DNA of 64,000 nucleotides from Streptomyces albireticuli (GCF_021228125.1 NZ_JAJQQS010000012.1:124001-188000), one strand, 5' to 3'; shown: positions 7,454-15,726, counted from the first letter of the stretch. The notes: a model not told the origin generated them from the sequence alone. Program-made: numbers and translations.

Positions 7454-8452
7454 ATGACTGAACCCGGCGTGGGGCCCAACGCCCCCGGCAACATGCGCAC
7501 GCTCGTCCTCAGCAACGACCTCGACGAGACGCGCGAGATCATCAGTACCGCCTACAGCCCGTACCGGCTCAGCGTGCTCGGCGACCCCAAGGAGTTCTCC
7601 GCCTGGTACGCGGAGGGCAGCTTCCCCGGGGTGACGGTCTCCGGACTCCAGTACGGGGCCGAGACGCTGGTGGCACCGCAGCCCCTGGACTCGTACCTCC
7701 TGGTGTGCCAGCTGGTGCGCGGCCGGGTGAAGGTCGTCTCCCCCGGGCGGGAGGAACGCGTCGTGGGGCCCGGCGAGACATACGTCCTCGACCCGTACCG
7801 CCGCTTCCAGGTGCACTGGGCCCCCGGCGCCCGGATGACCACCGTCCGGCTGGCCCGCGAGACGATCGAGCAGGCGGCGGCCGACGTGCTCGGCGTCGAG
7901 GGTCCGTTACGGGCCCGGTTCACCCTCAGCGGGACGATCTCGCCGAGCGCCGCGCGCAGCTGGGCCGGCATCTCCGCCGCCGTCCACCGCGAGGTGCTCG
8001 GCGAGGGCGTCGCCCGGAGCAGCCCGCTCGTGGCCACGCAGCTGACGCAGACGACGGCCGCGATGCTGATGGAGACCCACCAGCTCGTCACCGACGGGGT
8101 GGACGCGCAGCGGCCCGGCGTGGTCGCGCACCCCGCCGTACGCCGGGCGATGGCGGCGGCCGAGGAACGGGCCGACCAGCCGCTGACCCTGTCCGACCTG
8201 GCCGCGGCGGGCCGAGTCAGCCCGCGCGCCCTCCAGGAGGCGTTCCGCCGGCACCTGGGCACGACACCGCTCGGCTATCTCCGCGAGGTCCGCCTGGGCC
8301 GGGCCCACGAGGAGCTGCTCGCCGCGCGCGGCCGGGCGGACGTGACCGTGGCGGAGGTGGCGTACCGGTGGGGGTTCGGCAATCTGGGACGGTTCGCGGG
8401 GGAGTACCGGCGGAAGTACGGGCACGCGCCGTCGCGGACGTTGCGGGGCTGA
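7454..8452 (+). CDS. AraC-family transcriptional regulator with a TTA codon
   Basis: 332 residues, ATG at 7454 after GAGGAAAG. Residues about 20-190 form a cupin-like sensing domain of the AraC_binding_2 type (YLLVCQLVRGRVKV, RRFQVHWAPGARMTTVRL). Residues about 225-330 carry the two helix-turn-helix motifs of the AraC DNA-binding domain (LTLSDLAAAGRVSPRALQEA and VAEVAYRWGFGNLGRFAGEY). Codon 152 is TTA (7907-7909), the rarest Streptomyces codon. It is read only by the bldA tRNA, so full-length protein should appear mainly late in growth. Target genes are unknown; the flanking ABC exporter and permease are separated from it by hairpins. Confidence 0.92.
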   Translation: MTEPGVGPNAPGNMRTLVLSNDLDETREIISTAYSPYRLSVLGDPKEFSAWYAEGSFPGVTVSGLQYGAETLVAPQPLDSYLLVCQLVRGRVKVVSPGREERVVGPGETYVLDPYRRFQVHWAPGARMTTVRLARETIEQAAADVLGVEGPLRARFTLSGTISPSAARSWAGISAAVHREVLGEGVARSSPLVATQLTQTTAAMLMETHQLVTDGVDAQRPGVVAHPAVRRAMAAAEERADQPLTLSDLAAAGRVSPRALQEAFRRHLGTTPLGYLREVRLGRAHEELLAARGRADVTVAEVAYRWGFGNLGRFAGEYRRKYGHAPSRTLRG

Positions 8453-8530
8453 GGCGGGGCGGCGGGTGCGCGGGCGGTAGCGACGGCGGGCGGCGCTACG
8501 GGGCGGCCCGAGCCGGGAGATCTTTCCCCC

Positions 8531-8689
8531 GACCCGCCCCTTCCCGGAACCGGGGCTCCGCCCCGGACCCCGGTCCTCAAACGCCGGACGGGCTGGAAAA
8601 TCCAGCCCGTCCGGCGTTTGAGGACACCGCGCGGCAGCGCGGCAAGGGGGTCCGGGGGCGAAGCCCCCGGTTCCGGGAAGGGGCGGGTC
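8531..8689. repeat. Compound intergenic palindrome, copy 1 of 3
   Basis: The core is a perfect 24 bp inverted repeat (8574-8597 and 8601-8624) with a 3-base AAA loop. A 25 bp perfect outer pair (8531-8555 and 8665-8689) encloses it, and a smaller GGGGGC/GCCCCC hairpin lies between. The same core and right-hand tail recur at 41615 and 59601. This copy separates two genes on the same strand and probably ends transcription of the AraC gene. Confidence 0.85.
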
Positions 8690-8967
8690 GGGGACAAAGC
8701 CCCGCGCAGCGGCACCCCCACCCCCCGCACCCACACCCACACCCACCCGACCCGAGAACGACCCCGTCCCCCTCAAGTACTACCCGCACACCCCCCTCTC
8801 GGACCTACGGCCGACCCCCCGATTCAGGCCGTACGGCTGAGGCCCGCCCCACCCCGCCCCAAGAGAATTGGAGGAGTCGATTCCGGCCATTGCGCCCGTC
8901 CCCGGGCCCCCGCCGGACGCGTCTGTCACACCGACCGTCCCATCCCCCACCCCTCCGGAGGAGACCC
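8690..8967. other. Non-coding leader before the ABC exporter operon
   Basis: After the palindrome, a C-rich tract with a short CACCCA-type tandem repeat (about 8713-8752) is followed by a less GC-rich stretch with GAATTGGAGGAG near 8868. This ribosome-site-like sequence is not followed by a usable start. The ABC gene has its own GGAGGAG just before 8968. No gene is seen here. Confidence 0.5.
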
Positions 8968-9750
8968 GTGTCCCACGCGGCCGCTTTCCCTCTCGCCCAG
9001 GCCCCCACGGGCGCCGTCGCCGCCCGCGCCACCGATCTGAGCAAGGTCTACGGGCAGGGCGAGACCCGGGTCACCGCCCTGGACTCGGTCTCCGTCGAGT
9101 TCCGCCGGGGGGAGTTCACGGCGATCATGGGGCCGTCCGGTTCCGGCAAGTCGACGCTGATGCACTGCCTGGCCGGGCTGGACTCCGTCTCCTCCGGGTC
9201 CGCCCGGATCGGTGACGTCGAGCTGGCCTCGCTCGGCGACCGGCAGCTGACCCGGCTCCGCCGGGACCGGATCGGCTTCGTCTTCCAGGCGTTCAACCTG
9301 CTGCCGACCCTGACCGCCCTGGAGAACATCACCCTGCCGATGGACATCGCCGGCCGGAAGCCCGACAAGCAGTGGCTCGACATGGTCGTCGACACCGTCG
9401 GCCTCTCCGGACGTCTCGCGCACCGGCCCAGCCAGCTCTCCGGCGGCCAGCAGCAGCGCGTCGCCGTCGCCCGCGCGCTCGCCGCCCGGCCCGAGATCAT
9501 CTTCGCGGACGAGCCGACCGGCAACCTCGACTCCCGCTCCGGCGCGGAACTCCTGGGCTTCCTGCACGAGTCGGTACGGGCCCTCCGGCAGACGATCGTC
9601 ATGGTCACCCACGACCCCGTCGCCGCGTCCTACGCCGACCGCGTGATCTTCCTCGCCGACGGCCGGATCGTGGACGAGATGCGCGAACCCACCGCGGACG
9701 CGGTGCTGGACCGGATGAAGCGCTTCGACGCCAAGGGCCGTACGAGCTGA
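8968..9750 (+). CDS. ABC transporter ATP-binding protein, MacB/LolD type
   Basis: 260 residues from the GTG at 8968, which follows GGAGGAG at 6 bases. The nucleotide-binding motifs are complete: Walker A GPSGSGKST, Q-loop VFQAFNLLPTL, signature LSGGQQQRVAVARAL, Walker B IIFADEP with TGNLDS, and the H-loop MVTHD. The TGNLDS sequence and the gene order are typical of MacB/LolD/FtsE-type ATPases paired with FtsX-domain permeases, as here with the gene at 9876. Such exporters move lipids, peptides or antibiotics from the membrane or drive periplasmic machines. The two genes clearly form an operon. Confidence 0.93.
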   Translation: MSHAAAFPLAQAPTGAVAARATDLSKVYGQGETRVTALDSVSVEFRRGEFTAIMGPSGSGKSTLMHCLAGLDSVSSGSARIGDVELASLGDRQLTRLRRDRIGFVFQAFNLLPTLTALENITLPMDIAGRKPDKQWLDMVVDTVGLSGRLAHRPSQLSGGQQQRVAVARALAARPEIIFADEPTGNLDSRSGAELLGFLHESVRALRQTIVMVTHDPVAASYADRVIFLADGRIVDEMREPTADAVLDRMKRFDAKGRTS

Positions 9751-9875
9751 GGCACCCGCGCACGGCCCGCACGCGGCAGCCCCGCACAGCCCTCGCGCAC
9801 AGCCCCCGCGCACGGCCCCGCCGCCGTCCCGCCCCCGCCCGGCTCGCCCCACGAACCCTGGACAAGACCACACCC

Positions 9876-12404
9876 ATGTTCCGAACCGCCTTGCGCAACC
9901 TCCTCGCGCACAAGACCCGGCTGATGATGACCGCGCTCGCGGTCCTCCTCGGCACGGCCTTCGTCTCCGGCACCCTCGTCTTCAGCGACTCCGTCGGCAG
10001 CGCCTACCGCAACAAGATGGCCAAGAGCCTCGACGACGTCGCCGTGTCCGTCACCGCCGGCCGGTCCGCCCTCAAGGAGAAGGACGCCCTCGACTCCCGC
10101 GTGGTCGAGTCCGTACGCGCCCTGCCCGGCGTGGCCTCCGTACGCCCGTCCGTGAGCGGCACCGTCATGGTCGCCGACAAGCAGAACAACCCCGCCGGCA
10201 GCGAGTGGGGCAGCTCCGGCGCCAACTTCGTGCCCGGCGCGAACGGCAAGGACAGCCGCTACCCGATCGTCAAGGGCCGGGGCCCCACCGCCGAGGGCGA
10301 GATCGTCCTCGACGCGAAGACCGCCGCGAAGACGGGCGCCGAGGTGGGCGACACCGTCCGGCTGGCCGTCGACGGGCCCGTCATGACCAAGAAGCTCGTC
10401 GGGATCGCCGAGACCGACGATCCGAAGGTGAGCGCGGGCGGCAGCCTCGCCCTGTTCGACACCGCGACCGCGCAGAAACTCCTGGGCACCCCCGGGCAGT
10501 TCAGTGAGCTCATCGTCACCGCGACCCCCGGCACCGACCAGCAGAAGCTGACCGCCAAGGTCCGCGAGACGCTGCCGAAGGACGCCTTCCGGACGCAGAG
10601 CGGAAAGGAGCTGGCGGCCGAGGAGTCCAAGGCGATCGACAAGGAGACCAGCTCGATCCGCAACACCTTCCTGGCGTTCGCGGGCATCGCCCTGTTCGTC
10701 GGCGTCTTCATCATCGCCAACACCTTCACCATGCTCATCGCCCAGCGCAGCCGGGAGATCGCCCTGCTCCGCGCGGTGGGCGCGTCCCGCCGCCAGGTGG
10801 TGCGCTCGGTGCTGATCGAGGCCGGGCTGCTGGGCCTCGTCGCCTCCGCCGCCGGCTTCGTCCTGGGCCTCGGCGTCGCCACCGGCCTGCGCGCGGTGCT
10901 GAACTCGGCCGGGGCGAGCCTGCCCGACGGGCCGCTGGTCATCGAGCCGATGTCCGTGCTCACCGCCCTCGGCGTCGGCGTCGTGGTGACGGTCCTGGCC
11001 GCCTGGCTGCCCTCCCGCAAGGCCGCGAAGATCGCTCCCGTGGAGGCGCTGGCCGCCGCGGAGCAGCCGCCGGCCCCCCGCGGCCTGCTGCTGCGCAACG
11101 CCCTCGGGGCCGTGCTGACCGCCGCCGGTGTCGCGATCATGCTGTACATCACCACGCTCAAGGACAGCGGCGGTCTGGAGATCGCCATGGCCGGCTCGGC
11201 CCTGACCATGGCCGGCGTCATCGTCCTGGCACCGCTGCTCTCCCGCCCGTTCGTCCACCTCTTCGCGAAGGCGACGGGCCGGCTGACCGGCATCAGCGGC
11301 AAGCTCGCCAAGGAGAACGCGCTGCGCAACCCGCGCCGCACCGCCGCGACCGCCTCCGCCCTGATGATCGGCCTCTCCCTGATCACCGGTCTGACCGTGG
11401 TCGCCGTCTCCGCCGACCAGGGCGTCGCGAAGATGGGGCAGCAGGACCTGACGGCCGACTACAAGGTGACGTCGGCGAACTTCGGCGGTCTCTCCCCGGA
11501 CATCGCCAAGACCCTCGCCAAGGAGCCCGGCGTCACCGCCGCGGTCCCGCTGCGCTCGGTCGGCTTCCAGTCCTCGAACCAGCCCGCGCTCGCCTACGCC
11601 GCGGACATCCCGTCGCTCGGCGAGGTGGCGGACCTGCGGTTCGTCAGCGGCTCCCCCGCCGACGTGCGCAAGGGCACCGTCGCCGTGTCCGACCAGTACG
11701 CCAAGGACCACGGCCTGAAGGTCGGATCTCCCCTGCCGATGGACTTCTACGACGGCGAGAAGGCCACCCCGAAGGTCGCCGCGGTCTACGCGAAGAACGA
11801 CGTCGTCTCCGCCGTCCTCGCCACCCCCTCCCTCCTGGACCCGCACCTGGAGAAGGTGCGTGACGACGAGGTGCTGGTGAAGGCGGCCCCCGGCAAGGCC
11901 GGCGAGCTCCGCGCCAAGATCAAGGAGACCCTCGGCGGCAACCCGCTCATCAAGGTGCAGAGCCAGGAGGACCTGCGCCGCTCCGAGGCCGGGAGCATCG
12001 ACGACATCCTCTACCTGATGTACGGGCTGCTGGGCATGGCCGTCGTGATCGCGGTCGTCGGCGTCGTCAACACCCTCGCCATGTCGGTCTTCGAGCGGAC
12101 CCGTGAGATAGGGATGCTGCGCGCGATCGGCCTGGCCCGCACGGGCGTCAAGCAGATGGTGCGGCTGGAGTCGGTGATGATCGCGATGTTCGGCGCGGTG
12201 CTGGGCGTCGGGGTCGGCATCTTCCTGGCCTGGTCCGGCGGGCACCTGGTGCGGTCGTCGTTCCCGCAGTACGAGATGGTCGTGCCGTGGGCGCGGATCG
12301 CCGTGTTCCTGCTGATCGCGCTCGCGGTGGGCGTGCTGGCCGCGGTCTGGCCGGCCCGCCGGGCGGCCAGGCTCAACATGCTGGAGTCGATCGGGGCGCA
12401 GTAG
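9876..12404 (+). CDS. FtsX-domain ABC transporter permease (MacB-like, duplicated)
   Basis: 842 residues from the ATG at 9876 (MFRTALRNLLAHKTRLMMTA); no strong ribosome site precedes it, so expression may depend on the ATPase gene upstream. The layout is an N-terminal helix, an extracytoplasmic MacB-PCD-like domain (about 45-240), an FtsX domain of three helices (about 265-390, with TMLIAQRSREIALLRAVGAS), a second anchor and extracytoplasmic domain (about 480-690), and a second FtsX domain at the end (SVFERTREIGMLRAIGLART). Both FtsX copies keep the REIALLRAVG/REIGMLRAIG coupling motif. Substrate is unknown. The strong hairpin at 12456 closes the operon. Confidence 0.92.
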   Translation: MFRTALRNLLAHKTRLMMTALAVLLGTAFVSGTLVFSDSVGSAYRNKMAKSLDDVAVSVTAGRSALKEKDALDSRVVESVRALPGVASVRPSVSGTVMVADKQNNPAGSEWGSSGANFVPGANGKDSRYPIVKGRGPTAEGEIVLDAKTAAKTGAEVGDTVRLAVDGPVMTKKLVGIAETDDPKVSAGGSLALFDTATAQKLLGTPGQFSELIVTATPGTDQQKLTAKVRETLPKDAFRTQSGKELAAEESKAIDKETSSIRNTFLAFAGIALFVGVFIIANTFTMLIAQRSREIALLRAVGASRRQVVRSVLIEAGLLGLVASAAGFVLGLGVATGLRAVLNSAGASLPDGPLVIEPMSVLTALGVGVVVTVLAAWLPSRKAAKIAPVEALAAAEQPPAPRGLLLRNALGAVLTAAGVAIMLYITTLKDSGGLEIAMAGSALTMAGVIVLAPLLSRPFVHLFAKATGRLTGISGKLAKENALRNPRRTAATASALMIGLSLITGLTVVAVSADQGVAKMGQQDLTADYKVTSANFGGLSPDIAKTLAKEPGVTAAVPLRSVGFQSSNQPALAYAADIPSLGEVADLRFVSGSPADVRKGTVAVSDQYAKDHGLKVGSPLPMDFYDGEKATPKVAAVYAKNDVVSAVLATPSLLDPHLEKVRDDEVLVKAAPGKAGELRAKIKETLGGNPLIKVQSQEDLRRSEAGSIDDILYLMYGLLGMAVVIAVVGVVNTLAMSVFERTREIGMLRAIGLARTGVKQMVRLESVMIAMFGAVLGVGVGIFLAWSGGHLVRSSFPQYEMVVPWARIAVFLLIALAVGVLAAVWPARRAARLNMLESIGAQ

Positions 12405-12455
12405 CCCGGAGGGCCGTACGACGAACGGCGGCGGCCCCGTCAGGACCGTACGAGA

Positions 12456-12505
12456 AGCGGCGGTGGGCCGGATCCCTTGCGCGAGGGGTCCGGCCCACCG
12501 CCGTT
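12456..12505. terminator. Long hairpin terminator after the FtsX gene
   Basis: GGCGGTGGGCCGGATCCCT (12459-12477) pairs with 12484-12502 with one G-U pair, and the stem can extend by three more pairs outward (12456, 12505). The loop is 6 bases. Confidence 0.8.
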
Positions 12506-12598
12506 CCCCGTCCTGCGGCCCTTCCCCGTCCCCGGCCCTTCCCGTCCCCCGGTCCACCGCCGTTCCCCGTCCCCCACCCCCCGCACCCACCTCTGGGT

Positions 12599-12624
12599 AA
12601 GCACCCACTTTTTTGTGCGTACTT
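12599..12624. promoter_or_regulatory. Imperfect dyad upstream of the oxidoreductase gene
   Basis: AAGCAC (12599-12604) and GTACTT (12619-12624), plus CAC (12606-12608) and GTG (12615-12617), share one centre around a TTTTTT core. The AT-rich core stands out in this C-rich gap. It is 87 bp before the start at 12711, so an operator overlapping the promoter is possible. The rest of the 306 bp gap (12405-12710) holds the terminator and C-rich low-complexity sequence. Confidence 0.35.
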
Positions 12625-12710
12625 GGCGCGGTGCGCGGCGTCGAGCAGTCTGATGAGGGCGCGCCGAACCCCTCCGACGATCACCGTCACCGCACTTCAG
12701 GAGCACGTAC

Positions 12711-13586
12711 ATGAGCAGCAACTCCCCCGTCGCCGTCCTGGGCCTCGGCGCCATGGGCACGGCCCTGGCCACCGCCTTCCTGACCGGCGGGCACCCGACG
12801 ACCGTGTGGAACCGCACGCCCGGCAAGGCCGTCCCGCTCGTCGCCCTCGGCGCCACCCGCGCCGACGACGTCGCGGCGGCCGTGACCGCGGGCGAGCTGG
12901 TGGTCGTCTGCCTCCTGGACCACGCCTCCGTCCACGCGACGCTGGCCCCGGTCGCGGCGGAGCTCGCCGGCCGCACCCTCGTCAACCTCACCAACGGCAC
13001 CCCGGCGCAGGCCCGCGAGACGGCCGCGTGGGCGGCCGCGCACGGCATCGCCTACGTCGACGGCGGGATCATGGCCGTACCGCCGGGTATCGGCACCGAC
13101 CAGGCGTTCGTCCTCTACAGCGGCGCCGAGGAGGCCTTCGCCGCCCACCGCCCGACGCTGGAACGGCTCGGCGCGGCGCACTTCGTCGGCGCGGACGCGG
13201 GGCTGGCCGCGCTCCACGACATCGCGCTGCTGAGCGGGATGTACGGGATGTTCGCGGGCGTCTTCCACGCCCTGGCCCTGGTCGGTACGGAGAAGGTGCC
13301 GGCGACGGAGTTCGCGCCCATGCTGACGAGCTGGATCGGGGCGATGGCGGCCGGGATCCCGCACATGGCCGCGCAGGTGGCATCGGGCGACTACACGGAC
13401 GGCGTCGTCTCCAACGCGGCGATGCAGGCGGCCGCCTTCGGCAACCTCCTGCGGACGGCGGACGACCAGGGGATCAGCGGGGAGCTGATCGCACCGCTGC
13501 GGCCGCTGCTGGACCGGCTGGTGGCGGAGGGCGGCGGGGCGGGTGACGTGACGGGGATCGTGGAGCTCCTGAAGAAGCCCGCGTGA
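12711..13586 (+). CDS. NAD(P)-dependent oxidoreductase, 6PGDH/imine-reductase-like
   Basis: 291 residues, ATG at 12711 after TCAGGAG. The N-terminal Rossmann fold carries VLGLGAMGTALATAFLTGG and the NADP-type VWNRTPGKA. The helical C-terminal domain (about 165-290) resembles the imine reductase branch of the beta-hydroxyacid dehydrogenase superfamily rather than true hydroxyisobutyrate dehydrogenases. In that branch the catalytic Lys of the dehydrogenases is missing; here the corresponding area reads LHDIALLSGMYGMFAG, without Lys. The substrate (an imine or similar) cannot be told. It is followed by a double hairpin and a convergent gene. Confidence 0.85.
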   Translation: MSSNSPVAVLGLGAMGTALATAFLTGGHPTTVWNRTPGKAVPLVALGATRADDVAAAVTAGELVVVCLLDHASVHATLAPVAAELAGRTLVNLTNGTPAQARETAAWAAAHGIAYVDGGIMAVPPGIGTDQAFVLYSGAEEAFAAHRPTLERLGAAHFVGADAGLAALHDIALLSGMYGMFAGVFHALALVGTEKVPATEFAPMLTSWIGAMAAGIPHMAAQVASGDYTDGVVSNAAMQAAAFGNLLRTADDQGISGELIAPLRPLLDRLVAEGGGAGDVTGIVELLKKPA

Positions 13587-13735
13587 CCCCGTCGCACGGC
13601 CTCATCGCGCTCCATCCGGGCGAAGAAGCCCGTACGTGGCCGTACGGAGACCCGTTCGGTCCCGCCGTACGAAAGCCCGCTCCGTACGAAGGCCCGCTCC
13701 GTACAAAGCCCCCCGTACGGAGCGGAACCGCTCGT

Positions 13736-13790
13736 CCCCCGGACACACGTCCGGGGGGCGAGGCCGCCCCCTCCCGCGGCCTCGCCCCCC
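13736..13790. terminator. Two overlapping hairpins between convergent genes
   Basis: CCCCCGGAC (13736-13744) pairs with 13749-13757 around ACAC. A second perfect 15 bp stem pairs 13753-13767 with 13776-13790. The two structures share bases 13753-13757 and so exclude each other, one likely serving each direction. The preceding 100 bp contain repeated CGTACG motifs. Confidence 0.75.
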
Positions 13791-13814
13791 GGAACCCTTC
13801 GACCGGTCCCCCGG

Positions 13815-14450
13815 TCAGTACCCGACGGTGAAGCGCGTGCGCCGGTGCGCGGGCGTCTCCACCTCGTCCAGCAGCGCGACGGCGTAGTCCTCGCCGGAGA
13901 CGCGCGACGCGCCCTCGGCATCGGTCAGCAGGTCGTCGCCGCCGAGCCGGAACGTGCCCGTGCGCTCGCCGGGCAGGAACAGCGCCGACGGGCTGAGGAA
14001 GGTCCACTCCACGCCCTCGGGGAGGGCGCGCAGCGCGTCCAGCAACTCGACGTGCGCGGACGCCTCGGGCTTCCACTCGTCGCGGAAGTCCGGCTGGTCG
14101 ATGACGCGCTCGCCGTTCGGGAGGCGCAGGCTGCCGGCGCCGCCGACGAAGACCAGGCGGGCGCCGCCCGCCGCGGCGACCAGCTCGGGCAGCAGCGGCA
14201 GCACGGTCCGGGCCGGCAGCGCGCTGACGACGACGTCCGCGCCGTCGAGCAGCGCCGGGGCCGTTCCGGCGGCGGTGTCGGCCGCGATGTCGGCGGACAC
14301 CCGCCGCAGGCCGTCCCGGGCCGGGGCCTGCGCGTCGTGGCCGCGGGCGACCGCAGTCACGGCGTGGCCGCGGGTGAGCGCCTCGGCCACGATGCGGCTG
14401 CCCGCCATGCCGGTGGCGCCGAGGACCGTGAGCTTGACGGAGGTAGTCAT
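13815..14450 (-). CDS. NAD(P)H-binding atypical SDR (NmrA/epimerase-like)
   Basis: 211 residues; the ATG at 14450 is chosen because GGAG lies 9 bases upstream in the leader. The N-terminal VLGATGMAGSRIVAEALTRG is the glycine-rich motif of atypical SDRs that bind NADP (GxxGxxG). ADVVVSALPA and RLVFVGGAGSLRL follow the usual beta4 and beta5 strands. There is no YxxxK catalytic pair, as in the NmrA and anti-toxin-like flavin reductase branch (SDR_a5). It lies 59 bp downstream of the secreted protein gene at 14510 and is probably co-transcribed with it under the MarR operator at 15051. Confidence 0.82.
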   Translation of the reverse strand: MTTSVKLTVLGATGMAGSRIVAEALTRGHAVTAVARGHDAQAPARDGLRRVSADIAADTAAGTAPALLDGADVVVSALPARTVLPLLPELVAAAGGARLVFVGGAGSLRLPNGERVIDQPDFRDEWKPEASAHVELLDALRALPEGVEWTFLSPSALFLPGERTGTFRLGGDDLLTDAEGASRVSGEDYAVALLDEVETPAHRRTRFTVGY

Positions 14451-14509
14451 GCGGGGTTTCTCCAAGTCGTACGGGTCGGGAGTGGTCACGGCCGGCGGCC
14501 GGGCCGGGG

Positions 14510-15019
14510 TCAGAGCTGGATGTCGAAGGTGACCTTCGCCTGCTCCACGGTCTCCTGGAGCACACGCACCTGGCCGCGGGCGTTCTTGTACTTGCCGGTG
14601 CCGCCGGTGATGGCGAACTGCTCGTCGAAGACCGGGCCCTTGGCGTTCAGCTTCGCGGTGCCCGACGTGGTGATCTTGTTGCCGTTGCCCAGGTCGTAGA
14701 CGAAGGTCAGCATCTCCGACGTACGCGGCTCGGCATCGGTGGAGATGCCCTGGAAGCTGCTGGTCCCGAGGGTGCGGCCGTCGGTGCCCACGAGGTCGCC
14801 GGTGCCGATCAGCTGGTCGCCGAGGGCGGAGTCGGCCGGGGCGACGTCGACCATGTTGATCGAGGTGCCGCGCTCGACGGCCTCGATCGTGACCGTGCGC
14901 GGGCCGGTCTGCGCCGGGCTCGCGGCACCCGCGGTGGTCGGGCTCATGGCGAGGGCGGCACCGGCGATCCCGGCGGCGGCGACGGTGAGACCCAGGGCGG
15001 GCAGCGCGCGCTTACGCAT
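14510..15019 (-). CDS. Secreted allene-oxide-cyclase-barrel-like protein
   Basis: 169 residues. Residues 1-33 are a signal peptide (LPALGLTVAAAGIAGAALA, cleavage near TAGAAS). The mature part resembles the AOC/dirigent-like beta-barrel family: GDQLIGTGDLVGTDGRTLGT, then a long strand with FVYDLGNGNKITTSGTAKL, and the family hallmark FAITGGTGKYKNARGQVRV. In Streptomyces such proteins are exported and of unknown function, and catalysis is not established. The gene directly abuts the long MarR-type dyad at 15051-15089 (31 bp upstream of the start), so it is probably strongly repressed until the MarR ligand appears. Confidence 0.78.
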   Translation of the reverse strand: MRKRALPALGLTVAAAGIAGAALAMSPTTAGAASPAQTGPRTVTIEAVERGTSINMVDVAPADSALGDQLIGTGDLVGTDGRTLGTSSFQGISTDAEPRTSEMLTFVYDLGNGNKITTSGTAKLNAKGPVFDEQFAITGGTGKYKNARGQVRVLQETVEQAKVTFDIQL

Positions 15020-15050
15020 GATCGGACTCCAAACCTGTTGCGGAAAAAAA

Positions 15051-15089
15051 TATCTGCTTCGGCAGACAATATGTCTGCCGAAGCAGATA
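15051..15089. promoter_or_regulatory. Perfect 18 bp inverted repeat, MarR-type operator
   Basis: Positions 15051-15068 and 15072-15089 are exact reverse complements around an ATA spacer. Each arm itself contains TCTGC-TTCG-GCAGA, so two MarR dimers could bind side by side. It sits between the divergent secreted-protein gene (start 15019) and the marR gene (start about 15151) and is much more AT-rich than its surroundings. Confidence 0.8.
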
Positions 15090-15150
15090 CTGCAAGAGAA
15101 GGTTCTGCCGACGGGTGGCTTTCTGCGACCCTGGTGGGGTGAAGGAGCGC

Positions 15151-15576
15151 ATGCTGAATGACGACGACGTGACGCTGTACGGCCTGTTCGTGGAGGCCTT
15201 CAGCCGACTGAAACCGCTGGTCCACGAGGATCTCGGGGTGCCGGACACCTGGTTCGAGGTGCTGCTGCGGCTGGGACGCACCCCCGGCCACGCCTTGCGG
15301 ATGAGCGACCTGGCGGCCGCGGTCGCCTTCAGCTCGGGCGGCTTCACCCGGCTCGCGGACCGCATGGAGGAGGCGGGCCTGATCCGCCGCGAACCCGACC
15401 CGGACGACCGGCGGGCCGCACTGGCGGCGCTGACCCCGGAGGGCGAGAAGGCGCTGGACCGGGCGCTGTCCCGGCACCTCGCGCACTTGCGCACCCACAT
15501 GAGCGACCGGCTCACGGAGGAGGACCGGCGGGCGTTCGAACGGGTGCTGCGGGTACTGCGGGACGGTGACGCGTAG
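15151..15576 (+). CDS. MarR-family transcriptional regulator
   Basis: 141 residues from the ATG at 15151. GAAGGAG lies only 3 bases upstream, so the in-frame GTG at 15139 or 15115 cannot be excluded. The winged helix is clear: HALRMSDLAAAVAFSSGGFTRLADRMEEAGLIRREPDPDDRRAALAALTPEG with the D-x-R-(A) wing. It most likely represses itself and the divergent secreted-protein/SDR pair through 15051-15089. The ligand is unknown. Confidence 0.9.
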   Translation: MLNDDDVTLYGLFVEAFSRLKPLVHEDLGVPDTWFEVLLRLGRTPGHALRMSDLAAAVAFSSGGFTRLADRMEEAGLIRREPDPDDRRAALAALTPEGEKALDRALSRHLAHLRTHMSDRLTEEDRRAFERVLRVLRDGDA

Positions 15577-15663
15577 ACGCGCACGGGCAGACGTGCGCGC
15601 GGGCACGCACGTGGGGCACGTACAGCGGCGGCACGTACACGGAAACGCACGCGGGAAAACGGC

Positions 15664-15697
15664 GGTGCGCCGCACCGCTGCTGCGGTACGGCGCACC
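15664..15697. terminator. Bidirectional hairpin between marR and melC2
   Basis: GGTGCGCCG (15664-15672) pairs with CGGCGCACC (15689-15697); after one mismatch ACCGC pairs with GCGGT, leaving a four-base loop. The genes on both sides converge on it. Confidence 0.7.
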
Positions 15698-15726
15698 TCG
15701 AAGCCCCCCTCGGGCCCGACCCCGGC

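Noticed and set aside
8868..9215. Frame starting TTG GAG GAG just after a good-looking ribosome site
   Set aside because: It runs out of frame through the ABC ATPase gene and encodes no known domain; the true start has its own GGAGGAG before 8968.
9630..12608. 992-codon minus-strand frame opposite the FtsX gene
   Set aside because: His/Gly/Arg-rich shadow caused by GC bias; no domain seen.
13600..13735. CGTACG-rich stretch considered as a regulatory array
   Set aside because: CGTACG motifs are frequent throughout this genome; no regular spacing was found.
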